Of a stretch of DNA of 41,502 nucleotides, positions 27,616 through 37,084 are shown one piece after another. Each line of letters begins with the position of its first letter. The first letter of the stretch is position 1. A program made the translations under genes and the position numbers. Source of the stretch: Actinomadura sp. CNU-125 (GTDB lineage: Bacteria; Actinomycetota; Actinomycetes; Streptosporangiales; Streptosporangiaceae); the NCBI RefSeq assembly GCF_001942465.1, contig NZ_MKJY01000566.1, forward strand, positions 1-41,502. The letters run 5' to 3'. Under the pieces are notes generated by a model. The model saw only the letters and a list, made by a program, of their open reading frames with translations. It was not told the origin of the DNA and made no database searches.

Positions 27616-28904
27616 GCGGCGGGAGCGGACCGGCGGGCGACCCGTTCGGCCGAGCCCGCGTCGCGGGCCTGGTTCCACGCCAGCGTCAGCATCGCGGCGG
27701 CCGACAGCCCGAGGACGCCCGCCAGCGCCACGACCGTCTGCGGGCCGAGGACCTGCGCGACCGCGCCGCCCACCAGGATGCCCACGCCCTGACCCGCGAG
27801 GATGCCCGACTGGGCGAGGCCGAACGCCTGGCCGCGTCCGCTGGGCGGCACCAGCGCGACGAACTCGGCGTTCGCCGCGAGCTGGTACGCGCTGCCCACC
27901 CCGGACAGCGCCCACAGCAGGACCACGCCCCACAGCGGCGGGTGCAGCCCGGCGCCGACGAGGGGCAGGCACGCCAGCATCGCCATCCACCCCATCGAGC
28001 GCAGCCGGCGCGCCGGACGGACGAACCGGCTGAACAGGAACGCGCCGATCACCATTCCCGTCGGCATCGACGCCATCAGCAGCCCGACCGTCACCGCGCT
28101 GTTGTCGAACTCGGCCGCGTACGGGGCCGCGAGGCCCTCCGGAATGGTGTAGAAGGCGCACAGCCACGCGAACAGGACGAGCGAGCGCAGCGTCGGGTCG
28201 CCGAACACGAGGCGCGCGCCGTCCCGCATACCGCGCCACAGGCCGAGGGACTGCGCTTGGCGGTCCTTCGGGGCGGGGCGCCGCCGCAGCCCCCCGACGA
28301 GGATCAGCGCGGACGCGCCGAACGTCAGGGCGTCCAGGGCGAGGGCCCCGCGGGCGCCGACCATCGCGACCATCGCGCCGCCCGCCAGGAACCCCAGCAT
28401 CTGCGTGACCTGGTGCGTGATGTTGTTGATCGCCGTCCCGGCGACGAACCGGTCGCCCTCCAGGACGTCCGGCATGACGGCCGCGCGCGCCGCCGTGAAC
28501 GGCGTCCCCAGCAGCACCGTGAGGAACACCAGGACGCACAGCGCCCCTAACGGCAGCGCCAGCACGGCCATCAGCGCTACCAGCACCGCCCGCAGCACGT
28601 CGCAGACGATCATCACGGTGCGGCGCGGGAACACGTCGGCGAGGCCCGCCAGGAGGGGGCCGCCCACGATCGGCGGCAGGTACGTCAGCGCGTAGGTGGC
28701 GGCGGTGAGCAGCGCGTTCCCGGTGCGGTCGTACACCAGGACGGCAAGCGCCACCTGCGCGAGCTGGTCGCCGATGAACGACAGGGCCTGCGCGAGCCAG
28801 AGCGCGCGGAACTCCCGTACCGCGAACACCTCGCGGTAGGTCGCCTGCATCTCCGGAGGGCGCCGGTGCCTGCCGGTCTCCCTGCCGTTCCGCCTTCCCG
28901 CCAC
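27612..28904 (-). CDS. MFS transporter of the MFS_3 / EntS-like group
   Basis: 430 residues, 12 helices. The start FAVREFRALWLAQALSFIGD is the mark of the MFS_3 exporters (enterobactin exporter EntS, macrolide exporters). A motif-A-like loop reads LAGLADVFPRRTVMI, and AINNITHQVTQMLGFLAGGA follows in helices 5-6. The protein ends AERVARRSAPAA. GTG 28904 with GGAGAG 4-9 nt upstream is chosen; an internal ATG at residue 19 would drop a charged leader. It may export a siderophore, macrolide or related small molecule; no biosynthetic neighbour tells which. Confidence 0.87.
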   Translation of the reverse strand: MAGRRNGRETGRHRRPPEMQATYREVFAVREFRALWLAQALSFIGDQLAQVALAVLVYDRTGNALLTAATYALTYLPPIVGGPLLAGLADVFPRRTVMIVCDVLRAVLVALMAVLALPLGALCVLVFLTVLLGTPFTAARAAVMPDVLEGDRFVAGTAINNITHQVTQMLGFLAGGAMVAMVGARGALALDALTFGASALILVGGLRRRPAPKDRQAQSLGLWRGMRDGARLVFGDPTLRSLVLFAWLCAFYTIPEGLAAPYAAEFDNSAVTVGLLMASMPTGMVIGAFLFSRFVRPARRLRSMGWMAMLACLPLVGAGLHPPLWGVVLLWALSGVGSAYQLAANAEFVALVPPSGRGQAFGLAQSGILAGQGVGILVGGAVAQVLGPQTVVALAGVLGLSAAAMLTLAWNQARDAGSAERVARRSAPAA

Positions 28905-29010
28905 GCACTCTCCAGGTCGGGCCGCCCCGGGTTGGGCGACCCTCCTATTAACTCACGCTGCGTGGCAGTTATGTGACCTACAGTGCGCGATTGACGTGAC
29001 TTATTCGCGA

Positions 29011-29361
29011 TCAGTAGCCCAGCTCGTGCAGTCTGTCATCGTCGATGCCGAAATGATGGGCGATCTCATGGACCACGGTGATCCGCACCTCTTCGACCAC
29101 GTCCTCCTGCGTCTCGCAGATCCGGAGGATCTCCCGACGGTAGATCGAAATGTGATCGGGCAGTACACCGCCGTACCAGTCGCCGCGTTCGGTTAGGGGT
29201 ACGCCTTGGTAAAGACCGAGCAGTCCGCGCTCGGGCGCGTCATCCTCGACGACGATGACGACGTTGCGCATGTGGGCGGTCAGCTCGGACGGGATGCCGT
29301 CGAGGGCCTCGCCCACCAGGTCCTCGAACTCGTCTCGCGACAACTCGATCACACCGGCCAT
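29011..29361 (-). CDS. Minimal zincin-type metallopeptidase (Zincin_1 family)
   Basis: 116 residues. It carries the extended zinc site VVHEIAHHFGIDDDRL (HExxHxxGxxD, His98, Glu99, His102, Asp at ~107), preceded by PDHISIYRREILRICET, the pattern of the small actinobacterial metallopeptidase-family proteins (PF06262). Proteolysis has not been shown for most members. Start ATG 29361; end YQ-rich tail is LHELGY. It is divergent from the membrane phosphoesterase gene with only 23 nt between starts, so the two probably share a promoter region. Confidence 0.9.
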   Translation of the reverse strand: MAGVIELSRDEFEDLVGEALDGIPSELTAHMRNVVIVVEDDAPERGLLGLYQGVPLTERGDWYGGVLPDHISIYRREILRICETQEDVVEEVRITVVHEIAHHFGIDDDRLHELGY

Positions 29362-29384
29362 TCTGCTCGACCGGAAGGGGACCC

Positions 29385-31086
29385 GTGCGCAAGGTCCGCG
29401 CCTCGATGGCCCAGACCCGTTCCAAATTCGCCTCCGCCCTCGGCGGCTCCCCCGCCGTCCGCCGCACCCGCACCGCCCTCGCCCCCGCCGCCCGCCGCAC
29501 CGCCGCGGGCGCCGGCGCACCGGACGGTGCTGCGCAGCCGCCCGTCCCGCGTGCTGTACATCGTCCTCGCCGGGCTCGCCGCCGGGTACGTCGGCCTGCT
29601 GCTCGGCGGCCGCGTCGTCACCCCCGTCGGCCCCACGAGCGTCCAGCTGTCCCTGCAGCCGTCCCTGCACGGCGGGACGGCCCTGGAGCTGCCGCCCATC
29701 GGGGCGCTGCGGCTCGACACGCACTGGGGGCCGCTGGCCCTGGAGGCCCGGCTCACCGAGGTGCGCCCCGAGGAGGCGCAGCGGCTCATCGAGAACGACG
29801 TCGAACTCACCCGGCTGACCGACCGGATCGCGGGCGAGCTCCGCGACGGCGTCAAGGACCTGCTGATCCGCGCCACGCTCCTCGCGCTCGCCGCGAGCTT
29901 CGTCGCGACGCTCGTCCTGTTCCGGTCGTGGCGGCGCGCCCTCCTCGGCATGGGGTCGGCGGCCACCGGCATCGCGGCCGTCCTGGTGCTGACGCTGTCG
30001 ACGTTCAACCCGCGCGCCATCAGCGAGCCCCGCTACACCGGCCTGCTCGCGAACGCGCCGCAGGTCGTCGGCGACGCGCAGAACCTCGTCGACCGGTTCT
30101 CCGCCTACCGCGAGCAGCTCGCCCGCCTCGTCGGCAACGTCTCCGAGCTGTACGCCGCGACGTCCACCCTGCCCGTCTACGAGCCCGACCCGTCCACGAT
30201 CCGGGTGCTGCACGTCTCGGACGTCCACCTGAACCCGGCGGCGTGGAACGTGATCAAGTCGGTCGCCACGCAGTTCCAGGTCGACCTGATCATCGACAGC
30301 GGCGACCTGATGGACCACGGCAGCGAGGCCGAGAACGAGTTCGCCGACTCCATCGAGGACCTCGGCGTCCACTACGTGTACGTCCGCGGCAACCACGACT
30401 CCGAGGCGACCGCCGAGGCCGTCGCCGACCAGGAGAACGCGATCGTCCTGGACGACGAGACCCGCACGGTCGAGGGCCTGCGGATCTACGGCGTCGGCGA
30501 CCCCCGGTTCACCCCCGACAAGTCCACCCGCGACGACGCCGTCGGCGGCGACCAGCTCTACGCGCAGGGCGCCGTCCTCGCCGAGAAGCTCCGCGCGGAC
30601 CGCGCGAACCCCGACATCGCCGTCGTCCACGACCCCACCGAGGGCAAGGCGTTCTCCGGGCTGACCCCGCTCGTCCTGTCCGGCCACACCCACACCCGGT
30701 CGACCGAACTCCTCCCGACCGGCACGCGGCTGTTCGTCCAGGGCTCCACCGGCGCCGCGGGCCTGCGCGGACTCGAACACGACGAGCCGACCCCGTTCGA
30801 ACTGTCCGTCCTGTACTTCAACCGCTCCACGAAACGCCTGCAGGGCTGGGACGATCTGCGCCTCGGCGGCCTCGGGCTCACCTCCGCGCACATCGAGCGG
30901 CAACTCGAACCCGACCCCGACCACCCGATCGAGCCGCGGCCGCCCGCGATCGCGCCGCCGTCCTCCCCGACCTCCCCGTTCCCGTCCGAATGGCCGTCGG
31001 ACTGGCCGTCCCGGACCCCGTCGCCGCCGCCGTCGCCGTCCGGCTTCGGCTCGCCCCCGACCCCGTCGCCGTCCGGACGGCGTTAA
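29385..31086 (+). CDS. Membrane-anchored calcineurin-like metallophosphoesterase (frame break near 29530)
   Basis: About 567 residues. GTG 29385 has GGAAGGGG upstream and opens a basic leader (MAQTRSKFASALGG); a frame change near 29510-29540 leads into RVLYIVLAGLAAGYVGLLLG (helix 1). Helices 2 and 3 follow at LLIRATLLALAASFVATLVL and LLGMGSAATGIAAVLVLTLS. The phosphoesterase domain shows VSDVHLN, IDSGDLMDHG, VRGNHD and SGHTHTR, the four metal-binding blocks; the fifth block is HDPTEG rather than the usual H-N-P. The C-terminus is a Pro/Ser-rich low-complexity tail. It faces outward or inward depending on topology, which is not resolved. Substrate unknown. Confidence 0.88.
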
Positions 31087-31090
31087 CCGT

Positions 31091-31121
31091 TTGTGCGGCG
31101 ACCCGGGTTGTCCCCTACACT
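31091..31121 (+). promoter_or_regulatory. Candidate tRNA-Glu promoter
   Basis: TTGTGC (31091-31096) and TACACT (31116-31121) with a 19-nt spacer, 36 nt before the mature tRNA. A perfect GTGGCGC-AC-GCGCCAC hairpin (31134-31149) lies in the leader and may mark the 5' processing site. Confidence 0.4.
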
Positions 31122-31157
31122 TGTCACGGTTGAGTGGCGCACGCGCCACGGCACCGG

Positions 31158-31232
31158 GCCCCCTTCGTCTAGCGGCCTAGGACGCGCCCTTTCAAGGCGG
31201 TAGCGCCGGTTCGAATCCGGTAGGGGGTACCA
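31158..31232 (+). tRNA. tRNA-Glu (anticodon TTC)
   Basis: The cloverleaf is clear: acceptor GCCCCCT/AGGGGGT with a G-U at the first pair, D arm GTCTAGCGGCCTAGGAC, T arm with TTCGAAT, and an encoded CCA at 31230-31232. The anticodon TTC is at 31191-31193. At 75 nt it is one base short: the anticodon stem reads GCGCC/GGCGG, four pairs and a G-G clash, where tRNA-Glu normally has CCGCC/GGCGG preceded by an extra base. A lost C near 31185 explains it. Confidence 0.93.
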
Positions 31233-31239
31233 AGCGCAC

Positions 31240-31499
31240 GGCTGCACGATCGCCGGCGCCGTCCCGTCGCCCCTCGTGCCGTCCCCGGTAGATGACCCGT
31301 GCGGCCGAAGACTCCCTTGAGCAGGTCGGCGTATGCGTCCGGCCAGGCCCTGGGTTGCTTCGAAGACGGCATGGAAGACCATGATCTCCGTGTGAACGCC
31401 TCGGCCTTCGAGCCCGGTTCGCAGCCGACCGGCGAGCCGCGCCAGGTCGTCGAGGGTCCCGGCCGTCTTGGCTCTGATGGTGCCCAGCGTCGAGCAGTT
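31240..31499 (-). pseudogene. Coding remnant, family not recognised
   Basis: Two minus-strand frames, joined near 31340, give a protein-like run: TAGTLDDLARLAGRLRTGLE...HTEIMVFHAVFEAT then AWPDAYADLLKGVFGRTGHL. There is no start codon with a ribosome site and the 5' end is lost against the tetR gene. It may be the tail of a decayed gene; no function can be given. Confidence 0.3.
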
Positions 31500-31530
31500 C
31501 GGCTGCGGAGTCCTTCTCCTGCCGCTCGAC

Positions 31531-32136
31531 TCACGGCAGCAGGGCGGTGATGAGGGTGCGTTTGAGCCAGTCCTCGTAATCGTCGTGGGACCAGCCGGCG
31601 TCCACGACGAGGGAGTCGTGGACGCCGTGGCTCATCAGGGCGACCGCGATGTCGGAGGCCCGGGGGTCTACCGGGCGGCCGGTGTCGCGGATGCGGTCGA
31701 CGATCATTTCGATGCCCAGGCGGGTGCGTCGTTCGGTCTCCGCGCGGGTGGCGGCGATGTCCGGATCGACGGCGGCGCCGGAGCCGAGGATCGCGACGAT
31801 GTCGCCGCAGCGCTCCCTGATCTGGCGGCTCGCTTTGGCGACCAGGCCCAGGAGATCGGCCGGGTCGTGCGGGCCCGCGGCCTCGGCCATGAGGTCGGGG
31901 ACGCCGGCCTCGTCGTCCATCAGGTCGACCAGGCCGTTCAGGACGCCCGCTTTGGAGCCGAAGTGCGCGTAGATCGTCTGCGGTGAGACGCCGGCTTCCT
32001 TGGCGATGAGGCGTATCGGGGTGCGGGCGTAGCCGTTCTCGGCGAAGAGACGGCGCGCGGCGGTGAGGATCGTGCGCAGCGTCAGCGCCTCGCGCCGGTC
32101 GCGGAGCCGGACGATGCCCGGCAGGTCTTCGGTCAC
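31531..32136 (-). CDS. TetR-family transcriptional regulator
   Basis: 201 residues. The helix-turn-helix is LTLRTILTAARRLFAENGYA, then TPIRLIAKEAGVSPQTIYAH-FGSK, a standard TetR head; the ligand-binding half contains RQIRERCGDIVAILGSGAAV and ends HDDYEDWLKRTLITALLP. GTG 32136 is chosen because the ATG at 32163 would place the operator palindrome inside the coding region. It is divergent from a glyoxalase-family gene, and TGGAACGTTGTTCCA between them is the probable shared operator. Confidence 0.88.
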   Translation of the reverse strand: MTEDLPGIVRLRDRREALTLRTILTAARRLFAENGYARTPIRLIAKEAGVSPQTIYAHFGSKAGVLNGLVDLMDDEAGVPDLMAEAAGPHDPADLLGLVAKASRQIRERCGDIVAILGSGAAVDPDIAATRAETERRTRLGIEMIVDRIRDTGRPVDPRASDIAVALMSHGVHDSLVVDAGWSHDDYEDWLKRTLITALLP

Positions 32137-32147
32137 GCTAACTCCGT

Positions 32148-32162
32148 TGGAACGTTGTTCCA
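32148..32162. promoter_or_regulatory. TetR operator between tetR and the glyoxalase gene
   Basis: TGGAACGTTGTTCCA is a perfect 6-3-6 inverted repeat, 12 nt before the tetR start and 60 nt before the glyoxalase gene. Confidence 0.6.
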
Positions 32163-32221
32163 TTTTATGGATGGACGTTCTAGCATGGTGGACGACGACA
32201 TCCCGAGAGAGGACCGTCAGC

Positions 32222-32611
32222 ATGGGCATCGAACTGAACCACACCATCGTCCACGCGCGCGACGCGGGCGCCTCGGCGGCGTTTCTGGGCGGCATCCTGG
32301 GAATGCCGGTCAAGGACCGCTGGGGCCCGTTCGTGCCGTTGCCGCTGGCCAACGGCATCACGCTCGACTACCTGGACGCGCCCGTACAGATCCAGCCGCA
32401 GCACTACGCCTTCCTCATGGGCGACGCCGAGTTCGACGCGGCGTTCGCCCGGATCCGCGCGGCCGGCCTCGACTACTACGCCGGGCCGGTGCACGACCGG
32501 CCGAACGAGATCAACCACAACTACGGCGGACGGGGCGTGTACTTCGACGACCCCGACGGCCACAGCATGGAGATCATGACCGTGCCCTACGGGGATCGCC
32601 CCGCACACTGA
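32222..32611 (+). CDS. VOC (glyoxalase/bleomycin resistance) family protein
   Basis: 129 residues, one vicinal-oxygen-chelate module. It opens ELNHTIVHARDAGASAAFLG with the N-terminal metal-ligand His (His7 of LNHTIV), and the second half closes GGRGVYFDDPDGHSMEIMTV, with the paired His and Glu ligands. The pattern fits a metal-dependent VOC enzyme such as a glyoxalase or dioxygenase; a resistance protein is an alternative. ATG 32222 has GAGAGGA upstream. It is probably repressed by the divergent TetR. Confidence 0.88.
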   Translation: MGIELNHTIVHARDAGASAAFLGGILGMPVKDRWGPFVPLPLANGITLDYLDAPVQIQPQHYAFLMGDAEFDAAFARIRAAGLDYYAGPVHDRPNEINHNYGGRGVYFDDPDGHSMEIMTVPYGDRPAH

Positions 32612-32639
32612 CCCGCCGCCCACGCCGAGGGCGCCTGAC

Positions 32640-32870
32640 GTGGCACCGTACACGGGCCTGGGCGCTCGCCTGCAAGAGGCGGGGCACGAGGTGGTCATCG
32701 CGGCGCACGAGCCGTTGGACGAACTGGTGGTGGCCGCGCTACGCCGAGCCGGGGTGCGCGGCGTGATCCAGGCCGGGTGTACGAACGGCTCATCGCCCCC
32801 GTCTGGCAGGCCGACCTCGACAGCCACGGCGAACAACCGGGCGATCCCGACAAGGCCGCGCCCAGGCGGG
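32640..32870 (+). pseudogene. Mosaic of gene fragments including a family-1 glycosyltransferase remnant
   Basis: The stretch opens VAPYTGLGARLQEAGHEVVI, the region just after the N-terminal glycine loop of family-1 glycosyltransferases (GHVxPxxxLxxxLxxxGHEV), but the first ~12 residues are missing. After ~35 residues it jumps to LRRAGVRGVIQAG, which matches the C-terminal part of the same family, and then a second frame reads VYERLIAPVWQADLDSHGEQ, from an unrelated protein. At least two deletion junctions are implied. No functional gene remains. Confidence 0.5.
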
Positions 32871-33146
32871 CCCCATCAACCCGAAGGGAGCCGCCGCTTG
32901 GGCGAGTAGTTCCTTGGTCGCCGCGTCGGCTGACCTCATTAGGCCATTGAGCACTACCACTGATCCGGGCGGCATTCCACCACTCGGCGGCCATTATTGA
33001 ACTCACTGGCGACCATGGCCGTGGTATGCATGATGTGACATCTAACACATGCCGGTGAGATCACCCCCTTTTTTTCGGCTACTCCCTTTTGCGGGATATG
33101 TGCCTCTCACGAATCGATCTCCCCGGCCTTCGCGGGACGGTGCGGC
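32871..33146. other. Gap without a recognisable gene
   Basis: About 275 bases of lower GC content with no convincing open frame. A C/T-rich run (CCCCCTTTTTTTC, ~33063-33076) is the only notable feature. Confidence 0.5.
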
Positions 33147-33922
33147 ATGAGCGACCAGGAGAACGGCGGGGACGAGCGGGATCGGCGGAGCAGGCGGTAC
33201 GCCGCCGCGATCGTCGCCCTGGCGGCCGTGATCATCGGTCTGTGCAGCGTGGTCGGTGAAGCCCTCGTCCCCCGGACGCTCCCCCCGCAGGACGCCCGGA
33301 GCTGGGCGGCGTTCCTGCTGGCGATGGCCCTGTTCACGGTGATCTTCGCCGCCACGACCGTCCTCACGGGATTCCTCGACCGGATCACCCGCCTGCTTGC
33401 ACGCGCCCGCTGCGAGACCGCATGGCGATGCTGCGCGGACGGCCGGCCCGGATCGTCGCCGCCGCCGTGTTCTTCGTGGCCGTCGCCATCGCGATGGCAC
33501 AGGTGGCCGATATCGGAAAACTCGTGAAGAATTCAGAGATAGGCGGACTCGACCTGGCGGCCTACTGCAAGTCGTACGGATACGAGTCGAACGACGCGGA
33601 CCGCTGCTCTCAGCGGATCTCGCTGGCCGAAGCCTGCAACTGGCAGCATCGGGCACCCGGGCACCGGGCCGTCCAGGAGTCCGGTCCCTACAGCACGAGC
33701 TGCGTCAACCCCAAGGGGCAGCCCGTCGGCGGAATCCGCGACATGAACGGCTACTGCCATCACCGCTTCCCCATGAGCGCCGACGTCGAGGTCGCTCTGG
33801 CCAACGGCACGACATGGGCATGCCAGACGACCATCGACAAGAGCCTGGCGTGCGGCTGGCAGTACCAGAAACGCGACCTGGCGGCACGCCAGAACGGCTT
33901 CCTCTGGACGTGCTACCAGTGA
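33147..33922 (+). CDS. Membrane protein with a Cys-rich outer domain (probable frame break near 33410)
   Basis: Read as one gene with a frame change at about 33405-33420, it has helices YAAAIVALAAVIIGLCSVVG and AAFLLAMALFTVIFAATTVL, a basic loop (RDRMAMLRGRP), helix 3 IVAAAVFFVAVAIAMAQVAD, then a ~125-residue outer domain with eight cysteines (AAYCKSYG, DRCSQR, EACNWQHR, STSCVNP, GYCHHRF, WACQTT, LACGWQY, WTCYQ). The alternative is two overlapping genes, 33147-33527 and 33422-33922. The one-gene reading is preferred because the first frame loses protein character exactly where the second gains it. The domain is not recognised; paired CxxxxY and CxW patterns suggest disulfides outside the cell. 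Confidence 0.6.
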
Positions 33923-33953
33923 TCGGTCGGCAGCGGTCGGTGGTGGAGAAAGG

Positions 33954-35557
33954 TCAATGGCCTCGCAGTTCGCGGCGGAGGATCTTGCCGGACACGCTCT
34001 TCGGCAGCTCGTCCTCGATCACCACCTGCGCGGGCGCCTTGTAGACGGCCAGGCGGCCGCGGCAGTGGTCGCGCAGGTCGTCGCCGGTGGCGGCGGCGCC
34101 CGGGCGGAGGCTGACGTGGGCGCGGACGGTCTCGCCGCGGTAGGGGTCGGGGACGCCGACGACCGCGGCCTCGCGCACGGCGGGGTGTTCGTACAGGACG
34201 TCCTCGACCTCGCGCGGCCAGATCTTGTACCCGGCGGCGACGATCATGTCCTTCTTCCGGTCGACGAGGTAGACCCAGCCGTCGGCGTCCATGAACCCGA
34301 CGTCGCCGGTGAGGAGCGTGCGGTCGGGGAAGGACGCGTTCGTCTGCTCCGGGTTCCGCCAGTAGCCCGCGGCGACCTGCGGGCCCGCGATGGCGAGCTC
34401 GCCGACCTCGCCCGGCGGGAGCGGCTCGCCGGTCTCGCCGCGGATCTCGACGCGGACGCTCGGGAGCGGCACGCCGATCGCGAGCGTCCCGGACGCCTCG
34501 TCGACCGGCGCGGGCGTCCCGAGCGGCACGGCGACGGCGGCGGACGTCGTCTCGGTGAGCCCGTAGGCGTTGTGGACGTAGACGCCGAAGGCGTCGGCGA
34601 AGCGGCGGACGGTCGCGGACGGCACGGGCGCGCCGCCGCTGAGCACCTTCGTCAGGGAGGTGAGGTCGCGGTCGCGGGTGCTCGGCTCGTCCAGCAGGGC
34701 GATGAACGCGGTGATGGAGCCGATGGTGAAGGTGGGGCGGTAGCGCTCGACGAGCGCGGCGGCCGTCGCGGGCTCGAACCGGCAGGTCAGGACGAGCGGC
34801 AGCCCGGCGCCGAGGCCGAGCGCGAGGTGCATGGCGAGGCCGGTGATGTGGAACAGCGGCGCGATCGTGAGGATCGAGTCGGTTTCGCCGAGCCCGATCC
34901 AGGCGCGGCACGCGGCGACCTGGTAGGCGAGGTTGCGGTGGGTGTTGATGGCGCCCTTGGCGGGGCCGGTGGTGCCGGAGGTGTAGCTGAGCAGCGCGGG
35001 CTCGTCGGGCCGGTTGAGCGTCGCCTTCCGCGGCGCGCCGCCCTCGTCGAGGATCGCCTGGACGTCGTCGCGGTCCTCGTCCGGCCAGGGGCCGGCGGCG
35101 TCGGCGGCGAGCGCGCCGGTGCGGGAGTACAGGACGTGGTCGAGGGCGCCCGAGGGCAGCGCGGCGACGGTCGGGGCGGCGGCGGGGTGCGCGATGAGGA
35201 CGCGGGCGCCGGAGTCGGCGAGCAGGTGGCCGAGTTCCCGCTCCTTGTACATCGGGTTCACCGGGACGACCGTCGCGCGCAGCTTCCACACGGCGAGGAC
35301 GGCGAGGACGCAGACGGGCGTGTTCTGCAGGGCGATCGCGACGCGGTCGCCGGGCCGACGCCGCGCCGTTCGAGCCCGGCGGCGAGGGCGTCGCTGAGCC
35401 GGTCGACGGCCGCGCGGTCGAGGGTGGTGCCGAAGTAGTGCAGCTGCGGCGCGTCCGGACGCCTGCCGGCGCGGATCCGGAACATCTGCAGGACGCTTCC
35501 CGCGTCGGGTTCGATCTCGCCGGGCACCCCGGCGCCGTACAGGTTCCGCCAGTTCAC
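33954..35557 (-). CDS. Acyl-CoA ligase / AMP-dependent synthetase (frame break near 35357)
   Basis: About 534 residues. GTG 35557 overlaps the LivF stop (GTGA) and starts NWRNLYGAGVPGEIEPDAGS; one base is missing at ~35355-35362, after which GDRVAIALQNTPVCVLAV continues. The AMP-binding P-loop is LLSYTSGTTGPAKG, followed by YGLTETT, the acyl-adenylate motif TGDVGFMDADGWVYLVDRKK, and the C-terminal catalytic Lys in KSVSGKILRRELRG. It activates a carboxylic acid to its CoA thioester with ATP. As the last gene of the Liv operon it probably activates the acid that the ABC importer brings in; chain length or aromatic nature cannot be told. Confidence 0.92.
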
Positions 35558-36300
35558 GTGCCGACCCCTCTCCGGGCACCGTCGTCCTGCGCGGGTTCCT
35601 CGTCGATGCCCAGGTGGCGGGCGATCGTCGCGGGGTCTTTCTCCAGTTCGTCCGGTGTGCCCTCGGCCACGATAGCGCCGCGCTGGATCAGGCAGGCGTG
35701 ATCGGCGAGGGGGAACGCGAGCGCGGCGTTCTGCTCGACGAGGAGCATCGTCATTCCGGCGGCGCGGATCTCGGCGATCGCCCCGAAGACCGTGTCGACG
35801 AGCGCCGGGGACAGGCCCATCGACGGTTCGTCCAGCAGCAGCAGGGACGGGGCGGTCATCAGGGCGCGGCCGATGGCGAGCATCTGCTGCTCGCCGCCCG
35901 ACATGAGCGCGGCGGTCTGCCGGCGGCGTTCGGCGAGCCGGGGGAACAGGTCGTACACGTCGTCGGCCAGGGCTTTGCGGCGGCGGCCGCGCGCGTACGC
36001 GGACAGGTCGAGGTTCTCCTGGACGGTGAGGCACCCGACGACCATCCGGCCCTCGGGGACGAGCGCGAGGCCGCGGCGCGCGACGCGGTGCGCGGGCATC
36101 CCGGTGATGTCGGCGCCGTCGAACAGGACGCGGCCGCCGGACGGGCGGAGCAGCCCGCCGACGGCTTTCATCGTGCTCGATTTGCCCGCGCCGTTGGCGC
36201 CGAGCAGCGCGGCGACCCGTCCCGCGCCGAGGGCGAGGTCGAGGCGGGCCACGGCGCGGATCGACCCGTAGGTCACTTCGAGCGACTCGACGGTCAGCAT
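35554..36300 (-). CDS. livF: ABC transporter ATPase, LivF type
   Basis: 248 residues. Walker A GANGAGKSS, signature LMSGGEQQMLAIGRALM, Walker B LLLLDEPSMGLSP and the switch His are all present. LivF proteins pair with LivG to power import of branched-chain amino acids or other carboxylates. ATG 36300; the gene lies 22 nt after livG and its stop overlaps the ligase start. Confidence 0.94.
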   Translation of the reverse strand: MLTVESLEVTYGSIRAVARLDLALGAGRVAALLGANGAGKSSTMKAVGGLLRPSGGRVLFDGADITGMPAHRVARRGLALVPEGRMVVGCLTVQENLDLSAYARGRRRKALADDVYDLFPRLAERRRQTAALMSGGEQQMLAIGRALMTAPSLLLLDEPSMGLSPALVDTVFGAIAEIRAAGMTMLLVEQNAALAFPLADHACLIQRGAIVAEGTPDELEKDPATIARHLGIDEEPAQDDGARRGVGT

Positions 36301-36322
36301 GCCGATTCCCTTCCTGTCGGGC

Positions 36323-37084
36323 TCACTTGCCGAAGTACGCCTTGCGGACCTCGGGGCGGCGCAGGCAGCGCGCCGGTTCGTCGCAGGCGATGACCTCGCC
36401 GGAGGCGAGCACGGCGACCTGGTCGCAGATCTCCTGGATGAGCCGCATGTTGTGCTCGACGACGACCACGGCGGTGCCGGTGTGCCGGAGCCCGGCGACG
36501 AGCTCGCCGATCCCGGCCCAGTCGGCGGCGTTCATCCCGGCGGTCGGCTCGTCGAGGAGCAGCAGCCGCGGCTTGGACATGAGCGCCCGCGCGATCTCCA
36601 GCCGCCGCTGGTCGCCGTAGGGCAGCGTCTCGGCGAGCCGGTCGGCGCGGTCGCGCAGGCCGACGGCGTCCAGCACGTCCAGGGCCTGTTCCCGCAGGTC
36701 GCGAAGTTCGGCGCGGGCGCGGGGGGTGGCGGCCAGGCCGCGGGCGGCGCCGACGCGCCGGAGCCGGTAGCCGCCCGCGAGGACCTGCTCGGCGACGGTG
36801 AGGCCGCGCAGCAGGCGGATGTTCTGGAAGGTGCGGGCGACGCCCAGCCGGGCGAGGGCGGTGGCGCGCAGGTGGTGGCAGGGTTCGCCGAACAGGGTGA
36901 TGGTGCCGCCGTCGGCGGGCAGCAGCCCGCTGATGATGTTGAGCAGGGTGGTCTTGCCCGCCCCGTTCGGCCCGGCGACGCCGAAGATGGTGTCGCGCGG
37001 GACGGTCAGCGCCACCGATTCGAGGACGCTCAGCCCGCCGAACCGCTTGGCCAGCCCGTCGATGACGAGCGCGTCGCCGCTCAT
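36323..37084 (-). CDS. livG: ABC transporter ATPase, LivG type
   Basis: 253 residues. Walker A GPNGAGKTT, signature LPYGDQRRLEIARALM, Walker B LLLLDEPTAGM and EHNM with the switch His mark a LivG ATPase. The signature LPYGDQ rather than LSGGQ is typical of LivG. The ATG at 37084 overlaps the livM stop (ATGA). Confidence 0.94.
   Translation of the reverse strand: MSGDALVIDGLAKRFGGLSVLESVALTVPRDTIFGVAGPNGAGKTTLLNIISGLLPADGGTITLFGEPCHHLRATALARLGVARTFQNIRLLRGLTVAEQVLAGGYRLRRVGAARGLAATPRARAELRDLREQALDVLDAVGLRDRADRLAETLPYGDQRRLEIARALMSKPRLLLLDEPTAGMNAADWAGIGELVAGLRHTGTAVVVVEHNMRLIQEICDQVAVLASGEVIACDEPARCLRRPEVRKAYFGK

Noticed and set aside
32640..32909. 89-residue open frame as a glycosyltransferase gene
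   Set aside because: It holds only two separated pieces of the family and unrelated sequence, with no N-terminal loop or active site.
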